64,000 nt of DNA, from NCBI GenBank assembly GCA_029817715.1, contig JARUPY010000387.1, positions 1,426,001 through 1,490,000 of the forward strand. Reading direction: 5' to 3'. This document shows, piece by piece, positions 1-11,490 of the stretch; within the stretch, counting starts at the first letter, position 1; each line of letters begins with the position of its first letter. The translations under genes and the position numbers were made by a program. The stretch is from Melastoma dodecandrum (Eukaryota > Streptophyta > Magnoliopsida > Myrtales > Melastomataceae). Under the pieces are notes generated by a model. It did no database searches, was not told the origin of the DNA, and worked only from the letters and a program-made list of their open reading frames with translations.

Positions 1-25
1 ATCATCGGGATACAATCAAATCCGA

Positions 26-2772
26 ATGGATCCGAAGGATGAGGAAATGACAGCTTTTCGTACTCCAAAAGGCATATATTGTTATAAGGTGATGCCTTTT
101 GGTTTGAAGAATGCGGGAGCAACTTATCAACGAGCTATGCAACGGAACTTTGATGATATTCTCCACATGAATGTAGAGTGTTACGTGAATGATCTGGTTA
201 TCAAATCCAGACAAAGGTGCGATAATATCGATGACCTTAGAAAAGTATTTGACAGATTGCGCAAATATCAACTGAAAATGAACCTTTTGAAGTGTGCATT
301 CGGGGTCACTTCGGGAAAGTTCCTTGGATTTGTCGTTCGACATCGAGGCATTGAAGTCGATCAATGAAAGATAGATGCGATTATAAAGATGCCAAAACCA
401 AGGAATATACATGAGTTGAAGAGCCTTCAAGGGAAACTTGCATACATTCGAAAGTTTATATCAAACTTGGCTGGACGATGCCATCGCTTTCATAGATTGA
501 TGAAGAAGGGTACTCCTTTTGAGTGGGACGAAGCGTGTAAAAATGCATTCAACAGCATAAATGCTTATTTATCAAAGCCACCAGTCCTTAATGCGCCTAT
601 TCAAGGGAGACCTCTCATACTTTATATAGTAGCACAAGAAGCTTCACTAGGAGTTCTGTTAGCTCAGGAGAACAATAATTGAAAAGAAAATGCCCTGTAT
701 TATTTAAGCAAGACTTTAACCGGAGCGGAATTGAATTACTCTCCTATTGAGAAGACATGTCTTGCTTTAATGTTTGCCATTCAAAAGTTACGACATTATC
801 TGCAGGCACACTCTGTTCGTCTCATATCACGGACAGATCCTCTCAAATATATAATGTCAAGGCCAGTTCTATTTGGTCGTCTCACGAAATGGGCACTTAT
901 GCTCCAAGAATTTGAGATCTTGTATGTTCCTCAAAAGGCTGTGAAGGGACAAGCTTTAGCTGACTTCTTGACAGATCATCCTATACCAGATAATTGGAAA
1001 GTATCGGAAGAATTACCCGATGAGGAAGTAATGTTGGTTGATGTCTCTTCTCCATGAAAAATGTTCTTTGATGGGTCAGCTACACAAAGAGGCGTAGGAG
1101 CTGGAGTTGTCTTAGTCACATCCAATGGAGATATCATCCCTTATGCATATACCCTCACTCAGTTATGCTCAAATAATATGGCTGAGTATCAGGCTCTCAT
1201 TCTCGGGTTAGAAATGGCCATGGATAACAAAGTACATAGTTTGAGGGTATATGGAGACTCCAAGCTTGTGATTAATCAACTTCTATCCACATACGAGGTT
1301 CGAAAGCCAGAGCTTTTTCCTTATCATGATTATGCGGTTAAACTCGCAGGGTGGTTTCCAGATATTACAATAAGTCATATACCGAGAAAGGAAAATGCAC
1401 AGGCAGATGCCTTGGCGAGTCTTGCTTCTGCACTCACTTCAGTAGATAGGGAGGTCAGCATTAGATTATGTCAAGCATGGGCGGCTCCACCGGTCCCTGA
1501 CAAGGAGGAAACAAACGAAATAAATCTCATATCCGTTTACAACATAGAGGACCAAGATTGGAGACAACCACTCATCGACTTTCTCGAGCACGGAAAGCTG
1601 CCTAACGACCCACGACAAAAAGTAGATGTAAGGAGAAGAGCGCCTCGATTCATATATTTTAAAAATACTTTTTATCGACGATCCTTTGAAGGAGTATTCT
1701 TGCGATGCCTTGGAGTGGAAGAAGCCACCAAAGCACTAGAGGAGGCACATTTTGGAGTTTGTGGGGCTCATCAATCTAGTCCTAAACTTCACTTCCAATT
1801 GAAGAGAATGGGTTATTATTGGCCGACAATGGTAAAGGATTATATGGAATATGCAAAGAAGTGTCAAGCATGCCAATTTCACGCTAACTTCATCCATCAA
1901 TCGCCCGAGCCACTTCATCCAACTATAGCATCTTGGCCATTTGAGGCCTGGGGGCTGGATGTCGTAGGGCCCATTACACCCAAATCATCAGGGGGTCACT
2001 CATATATTCTGGCGGCAACTGACTATTTCTCCAAATGGGCCGAAGCCGCATCCTTTCGAGAAGTAAAGAAGGAAACGGTGATCACTTTCATCAAGAATAA
2101 TATTATGTTTCGTTATGGTGTGCCTCACTATATCATCACAGATAATGGCGGGAATTTCTCTAATAAGGCCATTGATAAATTTTGCGAGCAATTTGGTTTC
2201 AAACAATATAACTCTTCCATGTATTATGCGGCCGCAAATGGGTTGGCGGACGCGTTCAATAAAACGCTATGCAATCTTCTAAAGAAGGTGGTCGATAAAG
2301 CTAGAAGAGATTGGCATGAACGAGTCGGAGAAGCTCTATGGGCGTATCGTACGACGTATAGAACCGCGACTCAAATGACGCCATACTCGTTGGTCTACGG
2401 CGTTGCAGCGGTCCTTCCACTTGAACGACAAATACCGTTACTACGAATAGCCATACAAGAGGGACTTTGTCAGGAAGATAATGCGCGATTGCGCTTGAGG
2501 AACTAGAAGCTTTGGATGAGAAACGTCTTGAAGTCCAGCAGCGGATTGAATGCTATCAGGTGAGGATGTCGAAGTTTTTTAACAAAAAAGTACGACCTCG
2601 CTCCTTTCAAGTAGGTGACCTTGTTTTGGCGGTGCGAAGACCGATAATCATCACGCACAAGACCGGAAGCAAATCACGATGCAATGAACAATACCCAATA
2701 GTAGAAAGGGAAAACGTGAACGGAATTTATTCGAAGGATGTGGTGAATGTTCATTACGAAAGAAATGGGTAA
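26..2772 (+). pseudogene. Degenerate Ty3/gypsy pol (RT - RNase H - archaeal-type RNase H - integrase)
   Basis: One frame is open from 26 to 2506 apart from stops at 365, 680, 1055 and 2504; the reading then moves to another frame (2512-2772). Seen in order: RT palm and thumb (about 26-480), where the catalytic YxDD reads YVND; RNase H of the gypsy type (about 560-1010); a second RNase H beginning FFDGSATQRGVGAG (1064 onward) with D and E positions retained; an integrase zinc-binding region with CQAC (about 1740-1880); and an integrase core with TDYFSKW and TDNGGNF, in which the usual catalytic Glu of the QAE motif is replaced (GLADAF). The C-terminal segment after 2512 holds a RPRSFQVGDLVL-like motif. 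The YVND and missing Glu mean neither RT nor integrase would work. Confidence 0.9.
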
Positions 2773-2801
2773 TAAAAAGAAAGGGGAGATCAACGACAAA
2801 T

Positions 2802-5513
2802 CTAAAATTCCCAGCTAAAGTCTGCAATATCTTGGCGAATCTTCATTAGTCGGGCGTGAGACTCTTGAGATGACAAGGATTTGGCTTTGTTGACCGCTTT
2901 CATCCCCTCAAGAGTTGATACGATTTCACTCAAGTAGAGAACTTCAGTCTCTGCTTCATCAACTTGGTTGGAACACTCGCGGAATAAAGTCTTCAATAAT
3001 GATTCAGCCTCGATACACTCGGCGAGCTCTTTTTGAAGTTCGGTGATTTTGTTTCTAACATCTGCCATTTGTTCAGACAAAGTAGCCCTATGTGCAATAA
3101 TAGATTTGACACTTTCCTTAGCTTGGGTAAGACGAGCTTCCGCTGACGAAATCTCCTCAGCAGTATTCGAGAGCGCATTTTCATCAACCATTATTGAATC
3201 AGGAGAGCTAGAAACTTCCTCTATATACTTCATGATTAAAGCGCGAGCATGAGAAGTGTCCACCGAGATAAGTCCGTCAAAAACATTGAGTACCTCCTTT
3301 ACTTCAGCAACAATTGTCTGACCCTTCTCGAGCGGCGTCTGGGCAATCATATCCTTAACTTCCTCCCACATATTAATAGCACATTTCTGATGAACGCGAG
3401 AGGTTGTACGAGTAAAAGAGTCTGATAGGAGGATAGGTTGCCCTTCACAGGCTGAGTTATCTGGCTTCAGAGGCATCTTGTCTTCATCTTTTATCTCGAG
3501 TGTCGGAGACTGTAAAAAAAAAAAAGAACATAAGTAATGATTTTAAAGGAAGCTGAATAAAATCAAATATTCACCGATTGTTTGGAAGTTGCCGTAATAT
3601 TGTCGAATATATCTTGACGACGTCTTTTCTGTTTGAAATAAGTTTCATCCGACCCTTCGAAGGAATCCTCTAAAAAAAGGAGAAGAAACAACGGTTATAG
3701 GGTAGTAATAACAATAAATAAAAAAGGAGTGAGAATGGACTCCATATACCGAGTGCCGCTAATTCTTTTGGCGAAGCTATATGAATGGACTCTTTCTGAG
3801 TTGATGTCTCACGAGTATCGCTGTCTGTTTGTGGGCGAGGACGACTTTCGGTGACGAGTACTTCGAGTCCACGTAATAGATATCCATTATGATTTAATTC
3901 CCACCATTCTTGAAATTGCGTGGTCATATAACTCCACGGTTCGCTGGGTGCTATAGGGATATAGAGTTGGGAGCCGTTTCTAAATTGCATAGAATGATTC
4001 CAAAGAGCCAAGCCTTCTTTTAGGGAAAATGATCGAATGTTATCCTTCGGGAGGCGCGGGATGTCTTGACAAAAGCCAAATTGACGACTAAAATTAGCAG
4101 GATTATATGGTTACGCAATAAAATGATCTTCGCGGCGTAATGCCAGGTAACAAAAGCGATTACTTAGAAAAAAGCTCAAGACGGGATCCTTTAATTCAGA
4201 ATCGTCTCTTAACAGAAGATCGCCCTTGTTAGTAAGGAGATTGCTACGCCAATGGATATTCGCTCCGCTATGAATATATTTTCGAGCTTCACGCTTGTTA
4301 TAACAACGTGCGCGCCCTTCGCCAGAATATCTCACCATGGGAGGTCCAGGAGGTAAATCAGGAACTGAGTGATGAGTTCGGAAGTAAAGTGCTAACCATG
4401 CATATAAATAGTGAATTGGAAAGCATACTTTAGAAGTTTCAGCCTTCTTAGAGATTTCATTCAAACCCCGATATAGGGTCGCTAGTACGGGAATCGCCAT
4501 GCTGAAACATCTTCCGGTGGCTATCAAGCTGGCTACTTTGAATGTCTCGGGACGTATGAATACGTCTTTGTTGGGGAATACGAAAACACATAGCCAACAA
4601 GAAATAAGGGCAGCAAGGTATACCGATTACAATTCTTCGTCTTCAATTTTTAAGTCTTCGCATACCCCCTGTGTGACGTCACCCCACGGAGAAGCTTCCG
4701 GAATTGGCCCTTCTGGACTCCGAGTGGTATTATCATAAGACTGCTTTTTAGACGAACGCTTTGGTCGACAATATCTTATAGCGCCTCTGTACCAGAAGTC
4801 AATCCAAGTCGTGGCTCGCACAATCTTTTTACCATGCTTTGATTCATGGAGAAGTAAAAATGCCGTAAATAGATATTGACAGCTCTTAGGGAGAGTATTG
4901 AATTCGTCCGAGGCTGGGATTACTTCTTCGTAGCATTCTCCATGAACAGATAATCCACCAAGCCTGTATAAATCCCATAGGGAAATCGAAATAGTACCAC
5001 GGGATATTTTTAAGGCGTTCAGTTCTGGATTCCATGCCTCAATAAAGGCACGGATTATATCCGGATCCCGATCATAGCTGTAACGTGAACAATAAAGGGA
5101 ATTTAAAATTCCGGCCTTCACGAGCGTAGCCTTATAGCGAGATAGAACATCCTCGAGCTACTCCCAATATTTAGAGATATGAGTTGCTTCACCGCATACA
5201 CGGAATACGGGGCTCCAATATAATTTCCCACAATAATATTTCTGCCTAGCGATAGGGGAATGGACGTTAGGGGACGCAAATATGAAGGCGGTTTCAGCAT
5301 CCAGGCGTTTAATAGAGGAGAATCTGCAGGGACTTGCTCTGATAGTTGACTCGGATGATCTCGACAGTCGATAAATTTAAGGTGGGCTGGGACATAAGTT
5401 TGAATCGATCGAAGCAACAATATTTGTAGTGTGCCCTCGTCACGGCTGTCATCGAATTCCGAGATGCAGAGAAACCTGCGACCGGAGGCGATTTTCTCTA
5501 AGAAGTGAACCAT
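2802..5513 (-). pseudogene. Plant mobile domain (PMD, aminotransferase-like) gene antisense to retrotransposon pol
   Basis: Read on the minus strand, 5513-5118, 5121-4627, 4527-4111, 4011-3670 and 3476-2802 encode successive parts of one protein. The PMD core is recognisable by AFIEAWNPELN, TISISLWDLYRLGGLSVHGE (about 5050-4930), FRPETF-like IRPETFKVASL (about 4560-4520) and MAIPVLATLYRGLNEIS (4499 downwards). A C-terminal coiled-coil segment rich in Glu, Ala and Lys heptads lies in 3476-2802. Good minus-strand introns are visible: about 3749-3670 (donor GTATATGG, acceptor TTTTTTAG) and about 3574-3510 (donor GTGAAT, acceptor after a 12-base T tract). Joins near 5120 and 4620 are frame-shifted, so the copy is probably dead. 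PMD proteins of the MAIN/MAIL type act in transposon silencing and genome stability; copies inside Ty3/gypsy elements are known. Function here is unknown. Confidence 0.75.
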
Positions 5514-7159
5514 GCCCTTCAGAGAAAAGCAACGGAGAGTATTATTATGAGAAACATATTATACAGGTTGCAAAAGTAATTTTTTTTTAAGTACACGAAG
5601 GATACTTTTGGACGGAATCATAAAATGATAATGTGAATCATGCTAAAAACCACATACGGAGCACCAGAACGTGAGCAATATTGCTTTAATTGATGGAGTT
5701 CCAATCTTGTCGGACGTTGCCCTCACGCGTTATAAAAAAAATGGAGATCAATGTTTTATAGGAAGCTACAAAGGGTGAAATCGTTCAAATAAAAGGGTAT
5801 GACATAAAAAAAAACGAGGCTGTTTTGTCGTTTTGGTCTCCTACCGTTCCAAACTTCTTGTTCGCGGAGAAAGAGTTGGGTTTTCAAAGATTTTTTGAGG
5901 ATGAAATAAGACTTGGATTCAGTGGCCGGAACCTGCAAAAAAAAAAATGCAGAAAGAAGAAGTCTTCAAATGTAATGGAAGAGGTTCTGTAAAAAAAAAA
6001 TGAGTGCAACGTAATTGCAAACACACGAGGAAAGGATAGATGCTCTGAACACTCCAAGCGATGCTTCAGCATAATAATGGGGGTTGCACGGTTTCACTGT
6101 AAAAAAAAAGATGTAAGAATCTGCCAAATATGATAAAGGATGGGAATGGAGAAAAGAAAAGATGAGCAACCTGAGAAGCAACAAAAATGAGAACAGTAAT
6201 AGCATACTAACGTACTCTTATTTATGATGCTGCGTAAGCGATATATGTTGGAAGGTTTTAATTGTGGTAATCAATCACAATTATTCATTCCTAAATATAG
6301 AGTTTCCTCAAATTTGGCTTAACTTACGGCCAAAATTTCAAGAAATAAATTATGCCCAGATTATTAATATTTTGGAGGCTTGGTTTGGTTGTGGGTCAAA
6401 AAAATTTTGCTGCTTCTTCTCTTGTCCTTATCAGAGGACTCTTCGGACATACCTAACAAAGACTTTCTTACTGTCGCCAACCCAACCGCATCAAACTCAT
6501 TGCTCTAATCGACCGTGTTGCCTGCGCTGTCCATGAATTAAAAACTGGACTGGACCCAATAATCGTCAGCTCCTGGCAAACACCAAACACGACATGGGCG
6601 CACGTGATCCTGGGGATGCCCCGAAACTTCCAATCTTCTCTGTGTTTTAACGATCTTATTATGAAAGATTAAAAAGAAAAGGAAAGAGGATTATGCTTGG
6701 AATATTAAGTTGTCACGTTTAAGGTGTGAATATGAATCGAATGTGGAAGGATTCCGTACAATACAAATATTTTGTATGAAGTTTCTCGATTTTTATCCCG
6801 AAGCATCTTAAAGGAAGAACGATTGGTTTATTTTCTTTCCAATTAAAATTCAGAATGGGAGGTTGAGGATTTTATTTGGGGAAAGTGGCATAAAATTGGC
6901 TAGGAATTTCTTTATAATTGGAAATAAAGCAAAATTGAAGATAAGAAGGGTGCCATACGATTATTCTGACAAAGGGGAAGATAGTGTTAAGAGAGAATAA
7001 AATAAATTCATTGTGGAATATAACGTTATCTTTGGAAAACGAATAAAAAGACAGAGAAGGGGAGATATCTATTCTGACCAAATATCAATGCAGGTTTCAA
7101 AAAGAAAATTATATTATATATATGTACATACGTGTGTGGAACACATGTATGCATGAAAT
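5514..7159. other. No gene seen; probable 3' end and flank of the Tat element
   Basis: AT-rich, with many short A or T runs (for example around 5581, 5941, 5992, 6104) and no open frame resembling a protein. By analogy with the second Tat element in the window, the 3' LTR should start just beyond the 5' end of the antisense PMD gene. I could not identify a purine tract plus TG start, or a matching CA end, with confidence. Confidence 0.4.
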
Positions 7160-7550
7160 ATGCCGAGGCTAGCAAGGACTAAGCGGAGAAAGCAGGGGAA
7201 GGTGAGTATCGAGAAGGAGAAGAAGGGAGAAATTCGTCCTAAGGCAGAACAAAGTCGCCCCAAGATCACGAACCGGCTGTTTGAATGGGGTGATGATGTA
7301 GCCCCTAAGAAGACTCCGGAAGAAGTCGAACTAGGAGCTTTGTGGAAGGAATTCGATCAATGTCTTGAAGACGTCGAAGCGGAAAAAAAAGAGCATTGAG
7401 GATATCAATCAAGAGAAAGAAAAAATCACCAAGGAGGAGTACCAACACGATCCGTGTCGCCGAGGAGACCACGATGGGAGATTAGATGAAGAAATCGGAA
7501 TTAAGTGCATATATTGTGGTTTTATTATACAAGAAATTCGAGATATATGC
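7160..7550 (+). pseudogene. Inverted copy of CLASSY-like SNF2 fragment (left arm)
   Basis: From ATG 7160 the frame runs about 11 unique codons into the left arm, then gives KGEIRPKAEQSRPKITNRLF and stops at 7399. An extra A in the run near 7384 shifts the frame. The next frame carries CRRGDHDGRLDEEIGIKC followed by IYCGFIIQEIRDIC. The CxxGxH...LDEEIG..C..CG...EIRDI pattern preceded by FEWGDD...ALWKEFD matches the segment just ahead of the SNF2 helicase domain in CLASSY/DRD1-type proteins. Too short and frame-broken to make an ATPase. Confidence 0.65.
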
Positions 7551-7934
7551 GCGCTATTCTTACATCCGTATAAGGTGGCATATATCTCGAATTTCTTGTA
7601 TAATAAAACCACAATATATGCACTTAATTCTGATTTCTTCATCTAATCTCCCATCGTGGTCTTCTCGGCGACACGGATCGTGTTGGTACTACTCGTCGGT
7701 GATTTTTTCTTTCTCTCGATTGATATCCTCAGTGCTCTTTTTTTCCACTTCGACGTCTTCAAAACATTGGTCGAATTCCTTCCACAAAGCTCCTTGTTCG
7801 ACTTCTTCCGGAGTCTTCTTAGGGGCTACATCATCACCCCATTCAAACAGCCGGTTTGTGATCTTGGGGCGACTTCGTTCTGCCTTAGGACGAATTTCTC
7901 CCTTCTTCTCCTTCTCGATGCTCACCTTCCCCTG
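7193..7934. repeat. Long inverted repeat (about 358-bp arms, 27-bp loop) of a CLASSY-like gene fragment
   Basis: The left arm 7193-7550 is the near-exact reverse complement of the right arm 7578-7934; the spacer 7551-7577 is unpaired. By eye the arms differ at scattered single bases and one A-run indel (8 versus 7 A near 7384 and 7740), roughly 95 percent identity. Both arms encode the same protein segment in opposite directions (NRLFEWGDDVAPKKTPEEVE). A transcript from either strand would fold into a hairpin of about 350 bp. The minus-strand coding sequence continues beyond the right arm to 8611, so the right arm is the parental copy and the left arm is the added inverted copy. Confidence 0.95.
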
Positions 7935-8611
7935 ATCTTGTGCTTGGAATCGGCTGCCTTTGCCTTTCGGCTGTTGTTTCCATCTTTTCCTGGCACCCGA
8001 CTGCTGTTGATTTCATTCTGTCCTTTGGAGTTGCTACTCCCTGTAATCTTTCTAGTACAAGTATGGCCCGAGATACAGTTCTTCCCTCGCCCTTGCGGTG
8101 CTGCTCCATTTGCAGACATCTTCTCCACTTCTTCCCTCATCCATGTAGACATTTTCCATCTCTCGGCATCGAGATCCTCGAGCACCGACCTCATGTGTAC
8201 CTGAAGTTCATTCGAGACGGATATATCGAAGATACCTGCCACTCCACCGAGGTTCACGAAATCTGGCCACTTTTTCTTATCTGATTTCGCCTTCTTTCTA
8301 TTGCCGACTCCTGGCTTACACACTTTTTTCGCCTTAAGGCTCGAGGAATGGTCCTTACCCTGGTCATTCTCAGGCGCAGGTAGTTTGGAAGCAGAGCCGC
8401 TGCGATCCTGCATGGTCTTGTCATAGTTATCAGATAGGGAGTCATCTGAAGATAACTCTGACCGGCCATCCCTGAACTCCCATCGTTGCCGGAACTTTGT
8501 GTCTGGTACCATCATCAAGCTCGGGTTCATCATTGCAGATTTTTCCAGGCAGCCCTTGCCCGGGTTGTCCTGACTGATAGTATAAATAGAACTCGAGATA
8601 TCAGAACACAT
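7578..8611 (-). pseudogene. CLASSY-like SNF2 protein, N-terminal fragment
   Basis: Open from ATG 8611 to a stop at 7922, giving a 229-residue, Ser/Lys-rich, low-complexity segment. Coding similarity then continues in another frame (7925-7689) into FEWGDDVAPKKTPEEVEQGA and, after a TAG near 7686, the LDEEI..C..CGF zinc-like motif. CLASSY proteins recruit RNA polymerase IV to loci for 24-nt siRNA production; the pre-helicase CxxC segment is the only part visible here. No SNF2 helicase motifs follow, because the sequence turns into the inverted copy at 7577. The long N-terminal part was not itself recognised as CLASSY. Likely a truncated gene fragment; a frame change and a stop make function as protein unlikely. 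Confidence 0.6.
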
Positions 8612-11490
8612 GAAAGTGTACGAATGAGAATTTAATTTATTGAGTGAATTTCATTCAAGCACTTGATGATTTCATTCCTGATTTGTCCCGTTTCTCCTTT
8701 ATGAAAAGAATTGATAGTCGTGATTTTTTTTTTATGGGCTGTCCAAACAATCTTCTATTTTCGCTTGCTCCACTACAAGGTGTGAAGGATTTCCAAGAAG
8801 AGAGTAAAGAATTGCAAAACTTGACAAGGTTTTGCCTGGTTTCGTCGTAGTGTTTCCATCTCGAGAAAGCCGAGACCATCCTCAAAACAACCTATGTGAA
8901 ACAGAACCGCATCATCATAACCGGAGGAAATCATAAGGACAGGGGAAACAAAGCTCGCTGAAGTGAGTGGACCTGCGGATTTATTTTGTCTAATTGAACC
9001 ACAACTTCGCCTAGAAACTCAGCCCGATCCATCCTTGGCATGGAAATTCAAGGGGGAACTGCAGAATGCTCAAATGAGCAAGTACACCTGAAAATAACAT
9101 GAAACATAAATCTGAACTAAGAATTACTATTGTTGCAGTGCGAGAGACTGAATGAGGTCGAGTGCTCACCTTGTTCGGATTACGAAGACCGAAAGCGGGA
9201 TGGTTCAAGGGTCTTGACATTCTCGACTTTTCCAGGAATGTCCAACACTGCTTGCGGCCCATACCATTTGTTCACAGCCTACAAGGATAAAAAAGCAGAA
9301 TTACCGTCTAACAATCTCTCCATCACGGCCATGAGATTGTAAACAGCAGTTGAAACAGGAGGAAATCTGAAGCAATGTACCAAAAAGTCTGTTACCACTT
9401 GTTATAGAAGTCTGCAAGAACTTCATCCCGAGTTTTTCTGATGCAGTCTCGGTTATTGCAACTAAAGTTGCAAACTGTTTCGTCATATTTGTGGCAGACT
9501 TATACTCTTGCATAGCAAGTTCTTGGCTATCAGGTTCCTCCATGCCGGCAAGATAAGCCATCAGAACATGCACATAATAAGACAGCAAAATACTTCCTCG
9601 AGCAAATAATTTACTACGTCTTGCATGAACGAGTACCAAGGGCTATATTCTTCTCTATCTGCCTGGCCATGTTTGGATGGTTGAATACATATTCTTCAGA
9701 ACTCCTGTTAATGGCAACCTGCCAATAAACACCCGCAATGACATAATTCGCTTAAGAAAGTTTGGGATGATGCACAAATTATGTGGAAATTCCAACCATG
9801 CCAAGCAACTCAGACTTCAACTCACTGGCTATCTGCTTCCTGATAAAAGTCCGAACAGCATGAACTGCATTAGGCCGACAACAGTCATCAAATCCATTAT
9901 CTCGCTTTACCAGGGAGAGTTATTGCTTTCACGATGAACTCCTGCAAACATGAGTTAAGTTTGCGTGGTTTAACAATATTTGGCTTTTCGCTCCCATATC
10001 AACGTGAATACATATCCCAAGAACAGCAGTACCATACTTTGTCCAAACTTTGATCAATGAGTATGCTTTTGAGACTACCAATACACTTCGGATTTAAAAC
10101 CAAATCCTTGTTTTGCTGGAAGCCACCAACCAATTTAAGCATAAGTTTCCTTTCGAGCACTTGACCAGCCTTTTACACCCCAAACCATTGGAGAAACTAC
10201 AAAACAGCGACGTGCTAACTAGAATTACTAACCGGTTAAATTCATCTGAGTGATGGGCAAGGAGGACGAAGAAGTCATAATCAGTGAGGTCCATTTCGAG
10301 AAGAATCAGGTGCACTGAAACCATGCAAGAAGAGATGGTATTGGCCTTTCCTTTATGCCAGAGAACACATACTCTCCTTCCTTCTGCATTCTTTGATTCA
10401 TTATCAAAGCAAGAATAAATAAGAATTCAAGTCTAAAAGAGACATGTATATATACAAGTCTAATTCCCTTGGTTTCCTAAAATATAGTTTCCTAAAAAAA
10501 TAGAGATTCATGCTAATCCCTACTTACACAGAAATATAAATGTAATACAATACTTCTAACAAAGATATCAATCATACCCAACTTGTGAAGGAAGTGATTA
10601 AATGATGTCAATCATATCCAACTTGGAGGGGAGGCTGTGTTCGTACTTGGAGGGGAAGGCTTCTCGAATCGGTTTAGGGGTCTTTTAGGTCAGACAGACA
10701 AATGGAGAGCGCTCTAAACACGCTCTGTTAGCACTCTGCGCTTTGGGTCAAGGCGCGCGATTTAAGCGTGCTTCCCACACTGCGCTCGGAGACTACTTCA
10801 ATCAAGACATGTAATTTTCCCTGGATCGCATGTCTCAAATCCCTGCATATATACCTCTTTATTCAAATATTCATTTAGAATATAAATGTTCTTTATATTC
10901 AGATGATGTATCTTGCCAATTGAAATTCATATTAACAGATCTGGATAAAGTTTAGTTTAGCAATTGAGGCAAAAGTCTCGTTGTAATCGATCCCATAGAC
11001 TTATACTTGTCAACGGAACCATCTGGTTTACGTTTAATTGTAAACGCCCACTTACATCCAACAGCATGTTCCCCAATCGGGAGGTCCATAATCTCCCAAG
11101 TAACTTGCTCGTTCTTGGGAAGATAACTCATCTGAAATTGCCGTCTTCCACTCATGTTTGTCCTGTGAAGTTAGCAAAGCATGTAGAAAGCTAAGCTTGT
11201 ATTAGCTGGGCCTTGCTGCTACAAACTGGTAACCAAGTTCGCAATTTGATGCATCCGGATGGGATTTAACCCAATGTGTCGCTTGCAGGGAATTGTTGAG
11301 TTGAGCCGCCTTCAACTGTAATTTAAAACCCACTGTGGCTGTCGCGTTCCTGCTTTTTAGGCTACCAACCTGACGGCTTTCCATGTGACGCCCAACATGA
11401 GTCTCTAGTAGGACCATTCCGTCGGCAATGATCGCACCAAGGCCGATTGTTTCCTTGTGATGGAGGAACATGTATTCCTTTGTTGCGTTT

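Larger units (their letters stand above)
1..5513 (+). mobile_element. Tat-lineage Ty3/gypsy retrotransposon, 5' part outside window
   Basis: Plus-strand pol remnants (RT, RNase H, a second archaeal-type RNase H, integrase) run from the window edge to 2772. They are followed by a minus-strand plant-mobile-domain gene (2802-5513). A second RNase H downstream of the usual one is characteristic of the Tat clade (Ogre/Retand/Grande), and these elements often carry an extra ORF between integrase and the 3' LTR. Only one end of the element is present, so LTRs cannot be matched to each other. The 3' LTR should lie after 5513, but I could not fix its borders. The element is dead: pol has four in-frame stops and a frame change, and catalytic residues are substituted. 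Confidence 0.85.

Noticed and set aside
5514..7159. Exact 3' LTR of the first Tat element
   Set aside because: Expected here, but no convincing polypurine tract plus TG...CA pair could be fixed without the 5' LTR for comparison.
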